Origin: Akkermansiaceae bacterium UBA985
GTDB taxonomy: Bacteria; Verrucomicrobiota; Verrucomicrobiia; Verrucomicrobiales; Akkermansiaceae
Length of the DNA: 6,794 nucleotides
Direction of reading: 5' to 3'
Assembly (NCBI GenBank): GCA_002292185.1
Contig: DBBL01000198.1
Location: forward strand, 1-6,794
Shown: positions 6,025 to 6,794 of the stretch, one piece after another
Layout of the letters: each line of letters begins with the position of its first letter
Position numbering within the stretch: the first letter of the stretch is position 1
Program-made: the position numbers and the translations under genes
Notes under the pieces: model-generated
Databases searched by the model: none
What the model was told of the DNA's origin: nothing
The model's input: only the letters and a program-made list of their open reading frames with translations

Positions 6025-6794
6025 GACAGAGAGCTAACCTGCTTGAAATCCTCCTCACTCAGGCAGCAGGGATCTGCAGCCACCCAGTGTCCCTTTTCGA
6101 TCTCCACCATCGAGAGATCCATACCAATGGTCTCCTCATAGCGCGGATGATTGATCCGGTGGCCAAAGGCACTGCCCTCGGGTGGATTAATCGGGGAAGG
6201 AACCTCGCCTTCCAAATGAACACGGGGCCGCTCAATCATCGGATCAGGCTCGGGAATAGCTGAGATCAAGGCCTTGGTGTAGGCATGACGGGGGTTCTGG
6301 TATATGGCATCCGCATCAGCAAGCTCGACAATTTTGCCCAGATACATCACCGCCACCCGGTCTGAGATATGCTTCACCACCGCCAGATCATGGGCGATGA
6401 AGAGGTAGGCCATGTTGTATTCGCTCTGCAGGTCAAGTAGCAGGTTCAACACTTGGCTCTGGACAGAGACATCCAAAGCCGAGACCGGCTCATCAAGCAC
6501 AATCATATCCGGATTCAGTGCCAGAGCGCGTGCAATGCCAATGCGTTGGCGCTGACCTCCTGAGAACTCAAAGGAAAACCTCTGCGCCGCACTCTTGGGC
6601 ATTCCTACCCGCTCGAGTAGCTGGTGCACGGTGTCCATGCGTGTTGCCTTGGTACCTATTTTCTGAACCTCGAGTGGCTCGGCAATAATCTGTCCAACGG
6701 ACAATCTCGAGTTCAGTGACTCCGCCGGATCCTGAAACACCATCTGCATGTTACAGCGCAGCGGGCGTAATTTACTCTGGGAAAGATGGGTGAT
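6021..6794 (-). CDS. Oligopeptide/dipeptide ABC transporter ATP-binding protein, OppF/DppF type (5' truncated)
   Basis: The frame stays open to the right edge, so the 257 visible residues are the C-terminal part of a longer protein; the Walker A loop lies outside. Visible in order (numbered from the window edge) are the Q-loop in MVFQDP (18-23, Gln21), the ABC signature FSGGQRQRIGIARAL (77-91), Walker B MIVLDEP (97-103), the D-loop SALD (105-108) and the switch histidine in FIAHD (132-136, His135). The tail GEVPSPINPPEG (196-207) is the characteristic start of the oligopeptide-transporter C-terminal domain. The protein would sit on the cytoplasmic face of the inner membrane and power peptide or nickel uptake with a partner ATPase and two permeases. 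AIPEPDP after the ABC domain fits the second (OppF/DppF) ATPase better than OppD/DppD. A fused OppD-OppF protein of YejF type cannot be excluded because the N-terminus is missing. Partner genes would be to the right of the window. The tail lacks the usual cysteine pair (see findings). Confidence 0.93.
   Translation of the reverse strand: MTHLSQSKLRPLRCNMQMVFQDPAESLNSRLSVGQIIAEPLEVQKIGTKATRMDTVHQLLERVGMPKSAAQRFSFEFSGGQRQRIGIARALALNPDMIVLDEPVSALDVSVQSQVLNLLLDLQSEYNMAYLFIAHDLAVVKHISDRVAVMYLGKIVELADADAIYQNPRHAYTKALISAIPEPDPMIERPRVHLEGEVPSPINPPEGSAFGHRINHPRYEETIGMDLSMVEIEKGHWVAADPCCLSEEDFKQVSSLS

Noticed and set aside
1..6794. CRISPR arrays, tRNA or rRNA genes, insertion sequences, attachment sites
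   Set aside because: I looked for spaced direct repeats, cloverleaf-like segments, transposase frames and terminal inverted repeats and found none. The only repeat array is the in-frame coding repeat at 1-120.

Overview
The window most likely comes from a member of the Verrucomicrobiota. The main evidence is the 4-kb minus-strand gene at 1084-5061. Its product carries sequence signatures that I associate with the verrucomicrobial 'Verru_Chthon cassette protein A' type of giant pilin-like protein (GELQ..GPDQRVTA, LWNPYN, FNVNSTSVEAW, PFVSIADFVNRRL, GDTFTIRAYGE). The lysine/alanine-rich histone H1-like tail at the left edge fits this assignment but does not prove it. Assignments rest on motif recognition by eye; no database search was run.

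Layout, left to right. Positions 1-123 are the 3' end of a plus-strand gene for an H1-like DNA-binding protein, built from a 42-nt (14-residue) tandem repeat. A strong intrinsic terminator follows at 147-181. Two minus-strand genes come next and overlap by 25 nt: the upstream giant prepilin-like protein (1325 aa, 1084-5061) and a downstream exported protein of unknown family (up to 306 aa, 188-1108). They probably form one transcription unit that converges on the terminator. A divergent intergenic region of about 210 nt (5062-5274) separates this unit from a plus-strand inositol-monophosphatase family gene (5275-6024). That gene converges on, and overlaps by 4 nt (shared CTAG), the 3' end of a minus-strand oligopeptide/dipeptide ABC transporter ATPase that runs off the right edge (6021-6794).

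How the genes work together. Only the 188-5061 pair looks like a functional unit: a membrane-anchored, type II secretion/type IV pilus-like giant minor pseudopilin co-transcribed with a basic exported protein. The expected B, C and D partners of a Verru_Chthon cassette are absent from this window, so the pair is either an orphan or a variant arrangement. The phosphatase, the ABC ATPase and the H1-like protein look like ordinary housekeeping or uptake genes with no evident link to it. Spot counts suggest the pair is lower in GC (about 46%) than the phosphatase and ABC genes (about 55%).
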